DNA of 64,000 nt from Aestuariimicrobium ganziense. GTDB taxonomy: Bacteria; Actinomycetota; Actinomycetes; Propionibacteriales; Propionibacteriaceae. The notes beneath the pieces were generated by a model that ran no database searches, was not told where the DNA came from, and saw only the letters and a list, made by a program, of their open reading frames with translations. The translations under genes were made by a program, and so were the position numbers. Below are positions 63,298-64,000 of the stretch, piece after piece; position 1 is the stretch's first letter, and the number at the start of each line of letters is the position of its first letter. Location: positions 186,001-250,000 of the forward strand of contig NZ_JACYIZ010000004.1 in the NCBI RefSeq assembly GCF_015352975.1, given 5' to 3'.

Positions 63298-63641
63298 CCC
63301 ATCCTCCTTCGCCTACGGGACATAACGGGGCGCGGAGGCACCTCGCGGACATCCTGTGCGTGGTGATTTCTCGTGGAAGGCGGCAGCGCCGATCCCGGAG
63401 GCGCTCGGCGCTCGTGTGGCGCTGTCGCGGGTACTGCCAATGTCAGAAGCGGCCATCGCTGGCTCCAAGCTCTCCAGGGGGTGGACCTTGTACGGGAAGG
63501 CTAAGCATGGATTTCGGAGATCTTGCGGATTTCGAGCTTCGCTCTCCGCGTGTCACGCCAGCACATCTACACCGTTTAGCGGTATAGATTGCTCATCGTG
63601 TCTCGTCTCCCCTTGCCGCGGACCACTGGAACAATGGGCGC
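63298..63641 (+). promoter_or_regulatory. Divergent control region with a palindrome over a -10
   Basis: CTACACCG-TTTAG-CGGTATAG (63567-63587) is an 8-bp inverted repeat with one mismatch. TATAGA inside its right arm can serve as -10 for the regulator at 63642. It is probably the operator of that regulator. The rest of the 340 bp has no supported gene; a short frame at 63360-63587 has no ribosome site. Confidence 0.5.
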
Positions 63642-63989
63642 GTGCCTGCCTACTCCGACGCCCCGCTCCCTGTCGGGTTGGACGCGTTGGTCGGCATGGG
63701 CATGAACCGCGTCAAGCTCGCGATCGCCGTGGCGCTGGCCGAACACGGGGGTTGTCTCAGCACCCCGGAGCTCCTCGCCGCGCTCGGCGAGGGGGTCGCT
63801 GGTACGACGATCGCGCGCAACCTCACCGAGCTCGAGGACCACGGCTACGTTACCGGCGACGTTCCCCGCGACGAGCGCCGTCGCCGACGCACGCACTGGA
63901 CGCTCAACCAGGAGACGCTCCACGCCGACCTGCGTGCGCTCATCCAAGCCACCACGCCCACCGACGAATCCCCGACCGCGACGGGTTGA
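63642..63989 (+). CDS. Winged-helix transcriptional regulator
   Basis: The 115-residue product is a single MarR/ArsR-like winged helix: NRVKLAIAVALAEHGGCLST, TPELLAALGEGVAGTTIARN as the recognition helix region, LTELEDHGYVTG, and RRRRRTHWTL as the wing. GTG at 63642 is the first start after the putative operator. It is divergent from the Tad operon, so it likely controls that operon and itself. Confidence 0.75.
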   Translation: MPAYSDAPLPVGLDALVGMGMNRVKLAIAVALAEHGGCLSTPELLAALGEGVAGTTIARNLTELEDHGYVTGDVPRDERRRRRTHWTLNQETLHADLRALIQATTPTDESPTATG

Positions 63990-64000
63990 CGGGCGACGGG

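Noticed and set aside
40709..64000. Search for integrase, relaxase, VirB4, VirD4 or replication initiator within the element
   Set aside because: No frame in the window shows tyrosine or serine recombinase, relaxase or VirD4/VirB4 motifs, so none is reported; they may lie to the right.

Overview
The window is high-GC DNA (roughly two thirds G+C, strong G/C at third positions, many GTG starts, many 4-bp ATGA gene overlaps) and reads as an actinobacterial chromosome. The gene content (ffs-dnaX-ebfC-recR, an ileS with a short translational T-box, actinobacterial class xylA/xylB, a SigE-family sigma factor) suggests a soil or plant-litter actinobacterium, perhaps of the Propionibacteriaceae or a neighbouring family. 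The family-level guess is inference only.

Region 1 (1-14.6 kb) is housekeeping. After a broken FG-GAP fragment at the left edge come the SRP RNA gene, a remnant of a DUF418 membrane protein, dnaX, ebfC and recR. Next are a lipid-anchored protein with a proline-rich repeat tail, a doubly frameshifted lipoprotein, a uracil-DNA-glycosylase-like gene, T-box-ileS and a GH13 alpha-glucosidase.

Region 2 (14.6-33.1 kb) is a sugar island. Xylulokinase and xylose isomerase are divergent from a ROK repressor followed by a GH5 hydrolase. A GH3 glycosidase is divergent from a CUT1-type ABC importer (lipoprotein plus two permeases, no ATPase). A LacI regulator is divergent from a GH31 alpha-xylosidase and a GH42 beta-galactosidase. 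None of the hydrolases has a signal peptide. Together they look like import of intact xyloglucan-type oligosaccharides, intracellular dismantling, and feeding of xylose into the pentose phosphate pathway. A shared 25-26 bp motif in two of the divergent promoters probably binds the ROK protein.

Region 3 (33.1-40.7 kb) carries aspartokinase (with an internal start for the beta subunit), murJ, a candidate C-rich-loop small RNA, a frameshifted small membrane protein, an endonuclease/exonuclease/phosphatase-fold membrane protein, a SigE-family sigma factor with a coupled membrane partner, an orphan antitoxin and strong terminators.

Region 4 (about 40.7 kb to the right edge) is a mobile element whose left boundary lies near a degenerate tRNA 3'-end-like sequence. 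It has an ArdC-like anti-restriction gene, a VirB6/TrbL-like channel protein, a complete-looking Tad/Flp pilus module (TadZ, TadA, TadB, TadC, a small pilin, three TadE/TadG pseudopilins, a LysM-BTAD protein) and two cargo slots. One slot holds an unknown translationally coupled membrane-protein pair. The other holds a soluble Ser/Thr kinase next to a leaderless DUF6880-like gene. No integrase, relaxase, VirB4 or VirD4 homologue lies inside the window, so the element continues to the right. At least five genes of the transfer/pilus module carry frameshifts or in-frame stops. Either the module is decaying or the assembly has indel errors, and raw-read checking would decide.
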